Below are positions 1-8,471 of a stretch of 64,000 bases of DNA, one piece after another (the stretch's first letter is position 1; every line of letters begins with the position of its first letter). The notes beneath the pieces are model-generated. The model searched no databases. It was not told where the DNA came from and was given only the letters and a program-made list of their open reading frames with translations. A program made the position numbers and the translations under genes. Source of the DNA: Agrobacterium tumefaciens (GTDB taxonomy: Bacteria; Pseudomonadota; Alphaproteobacteria; Rhizobiales; Rhizobiaceae); assembly GCF_005221385.1 (NCBI RefSeq), contig NZ_CP039904.1:1709501-1773500 (forward strand). The letters run 5' to 3'.

Positions 1-538
1 GGGACTGAAGTCGCTCCTTGCGGCGTTGACGGAGCGCAATGTCGGTATCATGGGCATTGAGGGCGTTCGCCCTTCGATGATCGAGCCGGGCATGCCGCCG
101 TCGCTGAAGGGCGGGAAGCCCGCTTCCGACGTCGAGGTGGAGCCGGTTGCTGTCGCTGCGGAATTGCCGGAAGAAAAGCCGCGTGCTGCGGGCGAGATCC
201 GTGCCGTGGTGCAGTCGCTGGTCATCAACGAGCCGGTTCGCTCCGGCCAGTCGATCATGTTTCCCGAAGGGGATGTGACGGTTATCGGTTCGGTCGCCTC
301 GGGTGCGGAAATCATCGCCGGTGGTTCGGTGCATATTTATGGCGCCCTGCGTGGGCGTGCCATGGCCGGTTCGCTCGGCAACGTCTCGGCGCGCATCTTC
401 TGCCGCAAGCTCGAGGCGGAGCTTCTGGCCATCGATGGTGTCTACAAGGTTGCTGAAGACATCGACGAAAAGCTGCGCGGCCAGCCGGTCCAGCTGTGGC
501 TGGAAAACGATACGATCAAGGCCGAAAAACTTGGCTGA
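1..538 (+). CDS. minC: Septum site-determining protein MinC (C-terminal part)
   Basis: MinC inhibits FtsZ polymerisation away from mid-cell and is recruited to the membrane by MinD. The window opens inside the gene: the frame is open from base 2, with about 178 residues visible, and the true start lies upstream. The visible part is a variable acidic/proline linker followed by the C-terminal beta-helix domain, recognised by the RSGQ, GDVTVIGSV and GGSVHIYGALRGRAMAG motifs that mediate dimerisation and MinD binding. It is followed 37 bases later by minD and then minE, the usual minCDE order. The identification rests on both motifs and neighbours. The N-terminal FtsZ-inhibiting domain cannot be judged. 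Confidence 0.95.
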   Translation, partial: GLKSLLAALTERNVGIMGIEGVRPSMIEPGMPPSLKGGKPASDVEVEPVAVAAELPEEKPRAAGEIRAVVQSLVINEPVRSGQSIMFPEGDVTVIGSVASGAEIIAGGSVHIYGALRGRAMAGSLGNVSARIFCRKLEAELLAIDGVYKVAEDIDEKLRGQPVQLWLENDTIKAEKLG

Positions 539-575
539 TAAAACAGAGAAACAACTATTGGAACAGGAGAGCCAT

Positions 576-1391
576 ATGGGGAAGGTAGTCGTTGTTACTT
601 CCGGCAAGGGCGGGGTTGGCAAGACCACCTCGACTGCAGCGCTTGGCGCCGCGCTGGCGCAGAACAAGCAGAAGGTCGTGGTCGTCGATTTTGATGTCGG
701 TCTGCGTAACCTCGATCTCGTCATGGGTGCTGAACGCCGGGTGGTTTACGATCTCGTCAACGTCATTCAGGGTGATGCCAAGCTGACGCAGGCGCTGATC
801 CGCGACAAACGCCTCGAGACGTTGTTCCTGCTGCCTGCCTCGCAGACGCGCGACAAGGACAATCTGACGCCGGAAGGTGTCGAATGGGTGATCAACGAGT
901 TGAAGAAACATTTCGACTGGGTGATCTGCGACAGCCCGGCCGGCATCGAACGTGGTGCGACGCTGGCCATGCGCCATGCGGATGTGGCCGTTGTCGTCAC
1001 CAACCCGGAAGTCTCCTCGGTGCGCGACAGCGACCGCATCATCGGCTTGCTGGATTCCAAGACGCTGAAGGCTGAACGCGGCGAGCGCATGGAAAAGCAT
1101 CTGCTGCTGACGCGTTACGATTCCGCCCGCGCCGAACGTGGCGACATGCTGAAGGTGGATGACGTTCTGGAAATCCTCTCCATTCCGCTGCTCGGCATCA
1201 TCCCCGAAAGCACGGACGTGCTGCGCGCTTCCAACGTTGGCGCGCCCGTCACGCTGGCGGATGCCCGCTGCGCCCCGGCCATGGCCTATTTCGATGCCGC
1301 TCGCCGCCTCTCCGGCGAGGACATTCCGGTTGTCATCCCCGGTGAGAAGCGTGGCATCTTCTCCAAGATCTTTGCAAGGAGGGCTGCATGA
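576..1391 (+). CDS. minD: Septum site-determining protein MinD, ATPase
   Basis: This is a ParA/MinD-type ATPase that binds the membrane in its ATP form, recruits MinC and oscillates with MinE. The 271 residues match the usual length (about 270). The deviant Walker A motif KGGVGKTT is at about residues 10-17. The family sequences [14 protein letters not shown] and [11 protein letters not shown] follow. The C-terminus SKIFARRAA is short and basic, as expected of the membrane-targeting helix. The ATG at 576 is chosen because it gives the canonical [13 protein letters not shown] start and follows an AGGAGA ribosome site; the frame is open further upstream but overlaps minC in another frame. Its stop overlaps the minE start by four bases (ATGA), indicating translational coupling. 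Confidence 0.98.
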   Translation: MGKVVVVTSGKGGVGKTTSTAALGAALAQNKQKVVVVDFDVGLRNLDLVMGAERRVVYDLVNVIQGDAKLTQALIRDKRLETLFLLPASQTRDKDNLTPEGVEWVINELKKHFDWVICDSPAGIERGATLAMRHADVAVVVTNPEVSSVRDSDRIIGLLDSKTLKAERGERMEKHLLLTRYDSARAERGDMLKVDDVLEILSIPLLGIIPESTDVLRASNVGAPVTLADARCAPAMAYFDAARRLSGEDIPVVIPGEKRGIFSKIFARRAA

Positions 1392-1648
1392 GCATCTTCA
1401 GTCTCTTCCGTAAACAGAAGTCGGCACCGCTTGCGCGTGAACGCCTGCAGGTGCTGCTTGCCCACGAGAGGGCATCGTCGGGAACCGATCTCGTCGCTGT
1501 CCTGCGGGAAGAAATTCTCGCCGTGATCGCCAAGCATGTGCAGATCGACAGCGACAGGGTGCATGTGAAGATGGATCGCGACGAGCATGTCTCCATCTTG
1601 GAGATCGATGTCGAGATACCGTTGAGCGCGGATTTGCGCGCTGCATAA
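1388..1648 (+). CDS. minE: Cell division topological specificity factor MinE
   Basis: MinE stimulates MinD ATPase and drives pole-to-pole oscillation, so that MinC inhibition is lowest at mid-cell. The 86 residues are the normal length. The N-terminal amphipathic stretch [14 protein letters not shown] is the membrane/MinD-interacting segment. The domain with [15 protein letters not shown] and the closing [15 protein letters not shown] strand is the topological specificity region. It overlaps minD by four bases and is the last gene of minCDE; a strong terminator follows within 15 bases. Confidence 0.97.
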   Translation: MSIFSLFRKQKSAPLARERLQVLLAHERASSGTDLVAVLREEILAVIAKHVQIDSDRVHVKMDRDEHVSILEIDVEIPLSADLRAA

Positions 1649-1660
1649 GATATTTTGCGA

Positions 1661-1690
1661 AAACGCCGCCCCTCGCAGGGCGGCGTTTTT
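1661..1690. terminator. Terminator after minE, shared with a convergent gene
   Basis: The ten-base arms AACGCCGCCC (1662-1671) and GGGCGGCGTT (1678-1687) pair perfectly around a 6-base loop. T runs follow on the plus strand and A runs precede, so the hairpin can terminate both minE and the minus-strand binding-protein gene whose stop codon overlaps its end at 1689. Confidence 0.9.
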
Positions 1691-2594
1691 ATTTCTCGGC
1701 CGTCGTATCGACCGGCTTTCGAAACGCCTCGGCCAGATCGCCGGGCAGCGGGCGCTTCAGGTTGATGCCGTTCGGCGGTATCGGCGCATTGAACCATTTA
1801 TCGTAGATTTTTTCGATTTCGCCGCTCTCATAGATTTGCCCCAACGCTTGGTTGACCGCGTCCCGAAAACCGGTATCGCCGCGGCGAAGCATCAGGCCAT
1901 AGGGCTGCGGCGGGGCGAGATATTCGTTGGAAATAGAATAGTCGTCCGGCTTGCCTGTTTCAGCGACGAAGGACCGCAGAAGAATATCGTCCATCACAAA
2001 GGCGGAGGCGCGGTTTTCCGTTACCATCTCGAAACCGCCCTCAGTGCTGTCATTCTGCAGAACGGCGACGTTCAGCCCCAGCTTGCGGTTGAGCACATTC
2101 AACTGGCTGATATTGATGGTTCCGGTCGTTACCACCACGGTGCGGCCAGCAAGATCGGCAACCGTGTTCAAGCGGCTGGATTTCAGCGCCACATAACGCG
2201 TGCCGGTGATGAAATGGCTGTAGGAAAACCACACCGCCTTGCGTCTTTCTTCCGTATTGGTACTCGCCACGCATTCCATGTCGATCGTGCCGTCATTGAG
2301 AAGCGTAATGCGGTTGCTGGGGGTGCGTTTGACGAAGTCGATCTTCAGTTCCGGCAAGCGCAGTTTCTTCTTGATGGAATCCGCCACCCTCAGGCAAAGC
2401 TCGATGCTATAGCCGATGGGTTCTGCGCCGGTGCCGAGATAGGAAAAGGGAATATTGTGATCGGCATAACCCAGCCGGATGGTGCCGGTTCTGACAATGG
2501 TTTCGAGCGTCGGCGGCTGGCTGTCTTCACTTGCCGCGTGGGTGGATAAAAGACTTAAAATTCCGAATGCAAGCCCCAATGTCGATCTCTGCAT
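1689..2594 (-). CDS. Family 3 periplasmic solute-binding protein (Glu/Asp-like), orphan copy 1
   Basis: This is a periplasmic binding protein of the polar amino acid family (SBP_bac_3). The predicted product is 301 residues, starting MQRSTLGLAFG, with a signal peptide to about residue 22 and a GGAG ribosome site 8 bases before the ATG; an in-frame start 10 codons upstream would disrupt the signal. Motifs such as IRLGYADHNIPFSY, DMECVASTNTEERR and SAFVMDDILL are those of the GltI glutamate/aspartate group. It is the last gene of a minus-strand run with a paralogue (69 bases upstream) and a GGDEF-EAL protein. No permease or ATPase is nearby. It could feed a distant transporter or act as a ligand sensor for the neighbouring membrane enzyme. 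Confidence 0.85.
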   Translation of the reverse strand: MQRSTLGLAFGILSLLSTHAASEDSQPPTLETIVRTGTIRLGYADHNIPFSYLGTGAEPIGYSIELCLRVADSIKKKLRLPELKIDFVKRTPSNRITLLNDGTIDMECVASTNTEERRKAVWFSYSHFITGTRYVALKSSRLNTVADLAGRTVVVTTGTINISQLNVLNRKLGLNVAVLQNDSTEGGFEMVTENRASAFVMDDILLRSFVAETGKPDDYSISNEYLAPPQPYGLMLRRGDTGFRDAVNQALGQIYESGEIEKIYDKWFNAPIPPNGINLKRPLPGDLAEAFRKPVDTTAEK

Positions 2595-2662
2595 CGCGCA
2601 TCTCCAGCTAAAATGATCTGCCAAAACATGTCTTCATAAAATGCAGGTGGGAGGGAGCGCCC

Positions 2663-3556
2663 TCAGTCACGATATTCAATCGGATGTTCGTAGGCCTGTT
2701 TCAAAGTAGCCGCCATCGGCAGATTCAGGTTCATACTGTTGGGCGGAATGGGCTTGGTGAACCATTTTTCATAGAGGTCGTGAATGGCGGGACCGGCGAA
2801 AATCTGCTTGAGGCTCTCGTTGACGGCGGCCTTGAAGGCCGGATCGTCGCGCCGGAAAACCAGCCCATAGGGTTCTGGTGCGCTCAGCGTTTCCTCTGAT
2901 AATGCATAGAGGTTCGGGTTTTCTGACGTCGCAGCCAGGGCTGCAAGCAGGATGCCATCCATGACGAAAGCGGAGGCCTTGCCGGCAACGACGAGTTCGA
3001 AGGCCTCCTCGTTGGTTTTCGTCGGCATGACCGAGATATTGAGGTTCTTTTCCCGGTTTATGGCATTCAGCTGTTCGATATTGACGGTGCCGGAAGCGGA
3101 GGTGACGGAACGGCCAGCCAGATCGGCAAGGCTTTTCAGATTGTCCTGCCTGCGCGATAGAAACTGCGTTGCGGTCATGAAATTCGGATAGGAGAAATCG
3201 ACGATTTTCCGGCGCTCACTGTTATTGGTCGTGGCGGCGCATTCGATGTCGATCTGGCCGCTGCGGACGAGAATGAAGCGGGTGGCGGGCGTGGCTTTGA
3301 CATATTCGAGGTCAAGCCTGTCGAGCTTCAGCTTCTTTCGGATATCCTCACTGATCGTCCGACAGAGATCGGTCGAAAAACCCGTCACTTCCCCATTCGG
3401 CAGCTGGTAGGAAAAAGGCGGCTCGGCTTCGCGATAACCGATGCGGATTTTTGCGGTCCTGGCAATCTGCTGCAGCGTGTCGCCTTCGCTGGCGGCCTGC
3501 AGCGGGGTGATGGGGGCAAAGCATGTGACGAAAAGGCAAAATACCGCAAGACGCAT
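2663..3556 (-). CDS. Family 3 periplasmic solute-binding protein (Glu/Asp-like), orphan copy 2
   Basis: This 297-residue paralogue of the downstream gene is collinear over its whole length: shared TxxIRxGY at the mature N-terminus, DIECAATTNNSERRK, the DLAGRS hinge, SAFVMDGILLAA and KWFTKPIPPN near the end. The signal peptide covers about residues 1-22 (MRLAVFCLFVTCFAPITPLQA). An AAGGAA ribosome site precedes the ATG. The pair looks like a tandem duplication that has diverged. It starts 30 bases after the GGDEF-EAL stop, so co-transcription with that gene is likely. The ligand is inferred as an acidic amino acid or similar from the GltI-like motifs only. Confidence 0.85.
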   Translation of the reverse strand: MRLAVFCLFVTCFAPITPLQAASEGDTLQQIARTAKIRIGYREAEPPFSYQLPNGEVTGFSTDLCRTISEDIRKKLKLDRLDLEYVKATPATRFILVRSGQIDIECAATTNNSERRKIVDFSYPNFMTATQFLSRRQDNLKSLADLAGRSVTSASGTVNIEQLNAINREKNLNISVMPTKTNEEAFELVVAGKASAFVMDGILLAALAATSENPNLYALSEETLSAPEPYGLVFRRDDPAFKAAVNESLKQIFAGPAIHDLYEKWFTKPIPPNSMNLNLPMAATLKQAYEHPIEYRD

Positions 3557-3586
3557 GTTATTTCCTTTTGGCCGGCGGCCGGTTTC

Positions 3587-5929
3587 TTAAATCGCTTTTT
3601 GTGGCGGGTTATAGGTTTCCTGTATCGGACGCCCGGTGTCGCGCAGCGACTGACCGTCCCCGCCACCAAACCCGTCTTTCCCGGCCGGCGTGATGATGGC
3701 GCGATTTTTGAGGATGTGCGCAAGTGGCGCCGGTTCGGCGAAATAATAACCCTGAGCCTCGTCGCACCCGCAAAGCTTGAGTGCGGCGACCTGTTCACTG
3801 TTTTCCACGCCCTCGGCGGTCACCTTCAGGCCGATCTGATCAGCCATGTCGATGATGGTGTTGACGATCGCCGAACACATGGGATTGGTGGGCAGGCCGG
3901 AGACGAATTCGCGGTCGATCTTTATCTTGTCGAAGGCCACATGGGTCAGCGTGCTCAAACCGGCGTAACCGGTGCCGAAATCGTCAAGGGCGAGACGAAC
4001 ACCTCTTTCTTTCAGCAGCTTCAAGGCTCTGGCGCTGCTGTCCCGCTCCAGCATCGCCGTTTCCGTCACTTCCAGCTCCAGCCGTTCCGCCGGAAAACCG
4101 GATGTTTCAAGGGCGCGATCGACAACGGGGACGATGTCGTCATTGCCGAGCTGGACGGCAGAAAGATTGACGGCGAGCCTGATGTCCTTCGGCCAGGCCA
4201 TGGCATCCATACAGGCCTGCGCCAGAACCCATTCGCCGAGCGGCTTGATGAAGTTGTTTTCTTCGGCAATGGCGATGAAGCGGTCCGGCGTTATGAGGCC
4301 AAGCTTGCTATGCCGCCAGCGGGCAAGCGCTTCATAGGCGACGATGCGGCCGCTCTGCAGGTTGACCACGGGCTGGTAATGCAGCTCGAATTCGTGGTTT
4401 TCGAGGGCGGATTTCATATCTATTTCCAGCGCGTGCTTGTGCTGCGCCGCCATGTCCATGCCGGGCTCGTAAAAAACGAAAAGGCCGCAGCCCATGGATT
4501 TGGCGCGGTAAAGTCCGAGATCGGCCTGCTGCAGAAGCTGGGTGGCTGAGGTTCCGTGATCCGGCGCGCAGGCGATGCCGATGCTGGTATCGACGCTGAT
4601 GTCGCTGCCTTCAAGATTGAAGCTGCGTGAGACCGCGTGCACCACCCGCTTTGCCAACAGGGCCGCATCTGCCCGGTAGTCGTCGCTTCCCGCCTGAATG
4701 ATGGCGAATTCGTCGCCACCGAGCCGGCTCACCATGTCGTTTTCACCGAGCACGGAGGAAATTCGCGAAGCAACGGCCACCAGCAACGCATCGCCGGCGG
4801 CGTGGCCGAGCGTATCATTGACCGCCTTGAAGCGGTCGAGGTCGAGCAGCATGACGTTGAATGGCTGGCCGGATGCGGCGAGATGGTCGAGACGGTTTTC
4901 CAGCGTTTTCCTCAGCAATACGCGGTTGGGAAGACCGGTCAGCGCATCGTGATGCGCCATATGTTCCAGCTGTTCCGCCATATCCCGTATCTGCCTGAGG
5001 CGCCCGCGTTCCAGAACCGCTTCGCGCAAGGTTTCGATAGCCGTTGCCATGTCGCCGATCTCGTCTCTGCGTTCCTGAAACGGCGTGACAATATCGGTTT
5101 CCTCACGGGCGATCCGCAGTGTCGCCTGCACCAGAGCCGGAACGGGCTTCAGGAAATGCCGGGCGATCACCGTTACGAGAACGCCTGTGACCGTCAGCAC
5201 CACGATCAGCGCGGCGAGCGAATTGTAGATCAGCTTGCGCTGCGCGCCGTAAAGCGCATCCGAACCGCCGATACTGACGGCAACCGCACCAATCGGCTTT
5301 TTTGTCTCCGTGCTGATGATCGGCAGCAGGCCGATATAATGACTGGACTCACCAATGGTCGCAAAGCCGGTGGCAAAACGTGCCGCCACACCATCCTTGG
5401 CGAAAATGGGATCCGTCGCGAGCGGCTTTTCAGCGTCATCTGTGGCGTTATCGAAGGCTGCGGCGATTTGTCTGAAGCCGGCATCGGTCTCGTCATAGCG
5501 GAAAAGCCAGACGGCATTTTTGGTCTGTGCGCCGATGAGGGCGAGAACATCGCTGGGATTGAAGCCGGTAACGAGAATGGATTCGTCGTCGCCGATCGGC
5601 TTGTCGGTCAATATGCCGTTGACCTGGCCGCCGTCGTCGGCGGTAACGCTGACATAGGTATAGATGCTGCGCAGCGTCGCGCTGGCGATCTGCGAATTGA
5701 CGCGGGCCTGATTGAGCCATTGCTCGCTGGCGGCGGCAACGAACATGTACCAGCCGACAAGCGCACCGATGCTGTAGGCGAAGATCACACCGCCCAGAAA
5801 TATCAGGGTTATCTTGCTGGCAAGCGAACGGCGGCGCGAAAACCGGCCATTTTCCGGCTGCGTCGTTAAGTCAAGCGTGTGGCCGGGTTCAGTCTGTCTA
5901 TCTATCCCCCGATAGGCAGTCTCTTCCAT
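3587..5929 (-). CDS. Membrane GGDEF-EAL protein (cyclic di-GMP cyclase/phosphodiesterase)
   Basis: This 780-residue inner-membrane signalling protein controls cyclic di-GMP. The order is: cytoplasmic N-terminus, TM1 about 38-66, periplasmic sensor about 67-233, TM2 about 234-259, HAMP about 260-312, GGDEF domain about 325-485 with an intact RLGGDEF at 402-408, and EAL domain about 505-745. The EAL domain retains YEALARW (532-538), ELEVTE, DDFGTGY, KIDREFV and EGVE, so phosphodiesterase activity is plausible. The inhibitory I-site RxxD is absent: GEND stands at that position. It is followed by two orphan periplasmic binding proteins. That is the arrangement expected if a liganded binding protein docks on the periplasmic domain, as NspS does on MbaA in Vibrio cholerae (comparison is inference). 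Confidence 0.93.
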   Translation of the reverse strand: MEETAYRGIDRQTEPGHTLDLTTQPENGRFSRRRSLASKITLIFLGGVIFAYSIGALVGWYMFVAAASEQWLNQARVNSQIASATLRSIYTYVSVTADDGGQVNGILTDKPIGDDESILVTGFNPSDVLALIGAQTKNAVWLFRYDETDAGFRQIAAAFDNATDDAEKPLATDPIFAKDGVAARFATGFATIGESSHYIGLLPIISTETKKPIGAVAVSIGGSDALYGAQRKLIYNSLAALIVVLTVTGVLVTVIARHFLKPVPALVQATLRIAREETDIVTPFQERRDEIGDMATAIETLREAVLERGRLRQIRDMAEQLEHMAHHDALTGLPNRVLLRKTLENRLDHLAASGQPFNVMLLDLDRFKAVNDTLGHAAGDALLVAVASRISSVLGENDMVSRLGGDEFAIIQAGSDDYRADAALLAKRVVHAVSRSFNLEGSDISVDTSIGIACAPDHGTSATQLLQQADLGLYRAKSMGCGLFVFYEPGMDMAAQHKHALEIDMKSALENHEFELHYQPVVNLQSGRIVAYEALARWRHSKLGLITPDRFIAIAEENNFIKPLGEWVLAQACMDAMAWPKDIRLAVNLSAVQLGNDDIVPVVDRALETSGFPAERLELEVTETAMLERDSSARALKLLKERGVRLALDDFGTGYAGLSTLTHVAFDKIKIDREFVSGLPTNPMCSAIVNTIIDMADQIGLKVTAEGVENSEQVAALKLCGCDEAQGYYFAEPAPLAHILKNRAIITPAGKDGFGGGDGQSLRDTGRPIQETYNPPQKAI

Positions 5930-6033
5930 TCGCGATATTCCCCCGCGATGTCGCGTTATGATTGTTTTATGGAATTTTTATAGGGCATGCATTTCAATGC
6001 TGTCTGCTAAATAATTCAACAAAGTTTAGATGC

Positions 6034-6048
6034 GATTAAGAATTAATC
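6034..6048. promoter_or_regulatory. Dyad GATTAA-N3-TTAATC, possible operator
   Basis: The two perfect 6-base arms are separated by GAA, 105 bases upstream of the GGDEF-EAL start. The regulator is unknown. Confidence 0.35.
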
Positions 6049-6233
6049 CGTCTTTTTATAGTCGTCTCTTATATAAGGCGCTGCTTGCCTACACCCCGGG
6101 TTGAAAAAACCGGGTGCTGGCGATTATATTCTGTGGCGACGCCACCAAGACTTTATGACACGCTTTACGTGTTCTTCAAGGTGGATTCCCGGCTGCATGG
6201 GGGCGAAATTGACCTTGCCAAGGAGCGGATAAA

Positions 6234-6257
6234 CGGCATGTTGTGCGCAACATGCCG
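6234..6257. promoter_or_regulatory. 10-bp inverted repeat immediately before the amidase ribosome site
   Basis: CGGCATGTTG and CAACATGCCG pair perfectly around TGCG. The second arm ends 17 bases before the amidase ATG, so this could be a repressor operator or an mRNA hairpin controlling translation initiation. There is no T run, so a terminator is unlikely. Confidence 0.45.
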
Positions 6258-6274
6258 GTTTCAGGGAAGATATC

Positions 6275-7633
6275 ATGGCTCACAGGGGCAAGAACATCGC
6301 GCAACTTTCGGTTCTCATCCAGAGCGGCCATCTCGATACACGTAGCTTGGTGGAGGAGACGCTCGATGTGATCGGTAAGGACGATGACCAGGCGATTTTT
6401 ATCTGCCTGACGGCAGAGCGCGCCATGGCGGAGGCGGAAGCGGCATCGAAACGTATTCGCGAAGGCCGCTCCTGTGGTGTACTCGATGGCATTCCGGTGG
6501 CATGGAAGGATCTTTTTGATCTCGCGGGCGTGGCAACCACTGCCGGATCGACGGTGCTGTCGAACGATGCGCCTGCTGCCCGTGATGCAGATGTGGTGAC
6601 GGCGCTGAAGCAGGCGGGCATGGTCTCCATCGGCCGCACCAATATGAGCGAGTTTGCTTTTTCCGGTCTCGGCATCAATCCGCATTATGGCACGCCGCGC
6701 AATCCCGCCTCACAGGATGGCCATCGTTTGCCCGGCGGTTCGTCTTCCGGTGCGGGTGTGGCTGTGGCCGCCGGTCTCGTGCCGGTGGCGATCGGTACGG
6801 ATACCGGCGGATCGGTGCGCATTCCCGCCGCCTTCAACGGCGTGGTAGGCTACAAGGCAAGCCGCGGCCGTTATTCGATGCGCGGTGTTTATCCCCTGGC
6901 GAAAAGCCTTGATTCACTTGGGCCACTCACCCGCACCGTGCAGGATGCCGTCTGGGTGGATGCGGCCATGCGCGGCAAGGCCACGGCTGATGTGGCGCGC
7001 TCACCTCTTTCCGGCCTATCGCTGGTGGTGCCAGAGACAGTGTTTTTCGATGCAGTTGAGGATGGCGTTGCGGCTGCTTTCGAGCAGGCGGTGGAGCGGC
7101 TTGTTCGCGCCGGTGCTAAGGTGCGGCGGCAGGCATTTCCGATCTTTTCGGAACTGTTCGATCTTATCAGGCAAAAGGGTGCGCTGGTAACGGCGGAAGC
7201 TTTTACCCTGCATAAAGCCCGGCTGGAAGGTGCGGATGCCGCACGCATGGACCCGCGCGTTGTTGCCCGAACGAAGCTTGGCGCAAATATCTCCATGCCC
7301 GACTACATCGCCATTATCGAGGCGCGCGAACGCATGACGGCGGCGTTTATGGGCATGATCGGCAAGGACGAACTGCTGGTGTCACCGACATTGCCGCATG
7401 TGGCCGCACAGGTCGCGCCGCTTGTCGATGATGACGATGCCTTCTTTGCCATGAATGCGAAGACCCTGCGTAACACCCAGATCGGCAATTTTCTCGATCT
7501 CTGCGGTGTTTCCATTCCGTGCGGAACAGGCGAGGCGGGAATGCCCGTGGGGCTGCTGCTCTCCGGCCTGCATGGAATGGATGAGGATGTGCTGGGTGTT
7601 GCGATGGCTGCGGAAGAGATTGTGCGGGGTTGA
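6275..7633 (+). CDS. Amidase signature family hydrolase
   Basis: This cytoplasmic amidase-signature enzyme hydrolyses a carboxamide by the Ser-cisSer-Lys triad. In the 452-residue product the lysine is in VAWKDLF (K78), the cis-serine in the GGSSSG loop (about 156-158) and the nucleophile in DTGGSVRIPA (S180). The length is that of stand-alone amidases; the C-terminal extra domain of allophanate hydrolases is missing. The ATG at 6275 follows an AGGGAAGA ribosome site. It is transcribed alone, with a repeat element after its stop. The substrate cannot be told from sequence: GatA is unlikely because gatC/gatB are absent, and indoleacetamide or biuret-type substrates are open possibilities. Confidence 0.88.
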   Translation: MAHRGKNIAQLSVLIQSGHLDTRSLVEETLDVIGKDDDQAIFICLTAERAMAEAEAASKRIREGRSCGVLDGIPVAWKDLFDLAGVATTAGSTVLSNDAPAARDADVVTALKQAGMVSIGRTNMSEFAFSGLGINPHYGTPRNPASQDGHRLPGGSSSGAGVAVAAGLVPVAIGTDTGGSVRIPAAFNGVVGYKASRGRYSMRGVYPLAKSLDSLGPLTRTVQDAVWVDAAMRGKATADVARSPLSGLSLVVPETVFFDAVEDGVAAAFEQAVERLVRAGAKVRRQAFPIFSELFDLIRQKGALVTAEAFTLHKARLEGADAARMDPRVVARTKLGANISMPDYIAIIEARERMTAAFMGMIGKDELLVSPTLPHVAAQVAPLVDDDDAFFAMNAKTLRNTQIGNFLDLCGVSIPCGTGEAGMPVGLLLSGLHGMDEDVLGVAMAAEEIVRG

Positions 7634-7682
7634 GGGGCAGTTTCATCCCCTCTTGTTGTCGGCAACGTAAAAACCTGTCCTC

Positions 7683-7769
7683 GGTCATCCTCGGGCCTGT
7701 CCCGAGGATCCGCTGCCGATTGATTTTTGATGCGTGGTTAGATCCTCGGCACAAGGCCGAGGATGGCGT
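7683..7769. repeat. Palindromic intergenic repeat, family A copy 1
   Basis: Two hairpins face each other: the left arm has TCATCCTCGGG...CCCGAGGATCC and the right arm GATCCTCGGC...GCCGAGGAT. This is the same outer frame as the copies at 18920-18995 and 36062-37397. It sits between convergent genes and may end transcripts from both. Confidence 0.8.
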
Positions 7770-7796
7770 CGCGTGGGGAGAGGACTCCCGACAATC

Positions 7797-8438
7797 TCAC
7801 CGCGCCGCCCAGTTGGCGCCGCGGCGGAACATGGTCTTCATCTGCGGCACGGAAAATTCCTTGGCCTGATGGCCGAGCGCCGAATAGAAAACCCGGCCCT
7901 TGCCGTATTTGCGTTTCCACACCACCGGCATCACCACGCCGTCGATCCACCAGGCATGATCGCCGGTGAATTTCGTCGTCGCCAGCACCTCGTTGGAGGG
8001 GTCGACATGCATGTAATATTGCTCCGACGTGTAGGGAAAATCGGAAATTCCCTCCATCAGCGGGTCATCGGGGCGGGTGATGTTGACGTGATAGTCGATG
8101 ATATTGCCGGGATGGGCGACCCACTGGCCGCCGATCATGAACTGATATTCGACGCATTCGCGGAAACTGTCGCCAGCACCACCATGGAAACCGGCAATGC
8201 CGACACCGTTTTCGACGGCGGCGGTGAGGTTCTTGATCTCTTCCTTCTCGATTTTCGACATGGTGACGATGGGCACGACGAGGCTGAGATCATGCACCGA
8301 AGGATCGGCAAAAGCCTCGGTTGAGTGCTCCACATAGACTTTGAAACCGTCTTCCTCCAGCATGTCCTTGACGATGGTGGCGCATTCCTGTGGCTCGTGG
8401 CCGCTCCAGCCGCCCCAAACGATGAGTGCTTCACGCAT
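7797..8438 (-). CDS. ThuA-like protein (trehalose utilisation family)
   Basis: This ThuA-family protein has 213 residues and a class I glutamine amidotransferase-like fold. ThuA in Sinorhizobium and Agrobacterium works with the oxidoreductase ThuB in disaccharide use through 3-keto sugars. Family signatures are visible: LIVWGGWSGHEP at the start, GIAGFHGGAGDSFRE in the middle, HPGNIIDYHVNI and GKGRVFYSALGH near the end. A GGAGGA ribosome site lies before the ATG. It is the last gene of a ROK-Gfo/Idh-ThuA unit, 33 bases after the oxidoreductase. Its exact reaction on the substrate of this cluster is not known; acting on a 3-keto glycoside is an inference from its partners. Confidence 0.85.
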   Translation of the reverse strand: MREALIVWGGWSGHEPQECATIVKDMLEEDGFKVYVEHSTEAFADPSVHDLSLVVPIVTMSKIEKEEIKNLTAAVENGVGIAGFHGGAGDSFRECVEYQFMIGGQWVAHPGNIIDYHVNITRPDDPLMEGISDFPYTSEQYYMHVDPSNEVLATTKFTGDHAWWIDGVVMPVVWKRKYGKGRVFYSALGHQAKEFSVPQMKTMFRRGANWAAR

Positions 8439-8471
8439 TTATTTCCTCCTCCGGATTATTGGATGACTTGG

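Larger units (their letters stand above)
5930..6274. promoter_or_regulatory. Divergent intergenic region between GGDEF-EAL and amidase genes
   Basis: These 345 bases contain no credible gene. The half next to the GGDEF-EAL gene is AT-rich and should hold its promoter. The region contains two clear dyads, listed separately (6034-6048 and 6234-6257). Confidence 0.6.

Noticed and set aside
4637..5869. Antisense open frame opposite the GGDEF-EAL gene
   Set aside because: The other strand has intact HAMP and GGDEF domains; no independent evidence.
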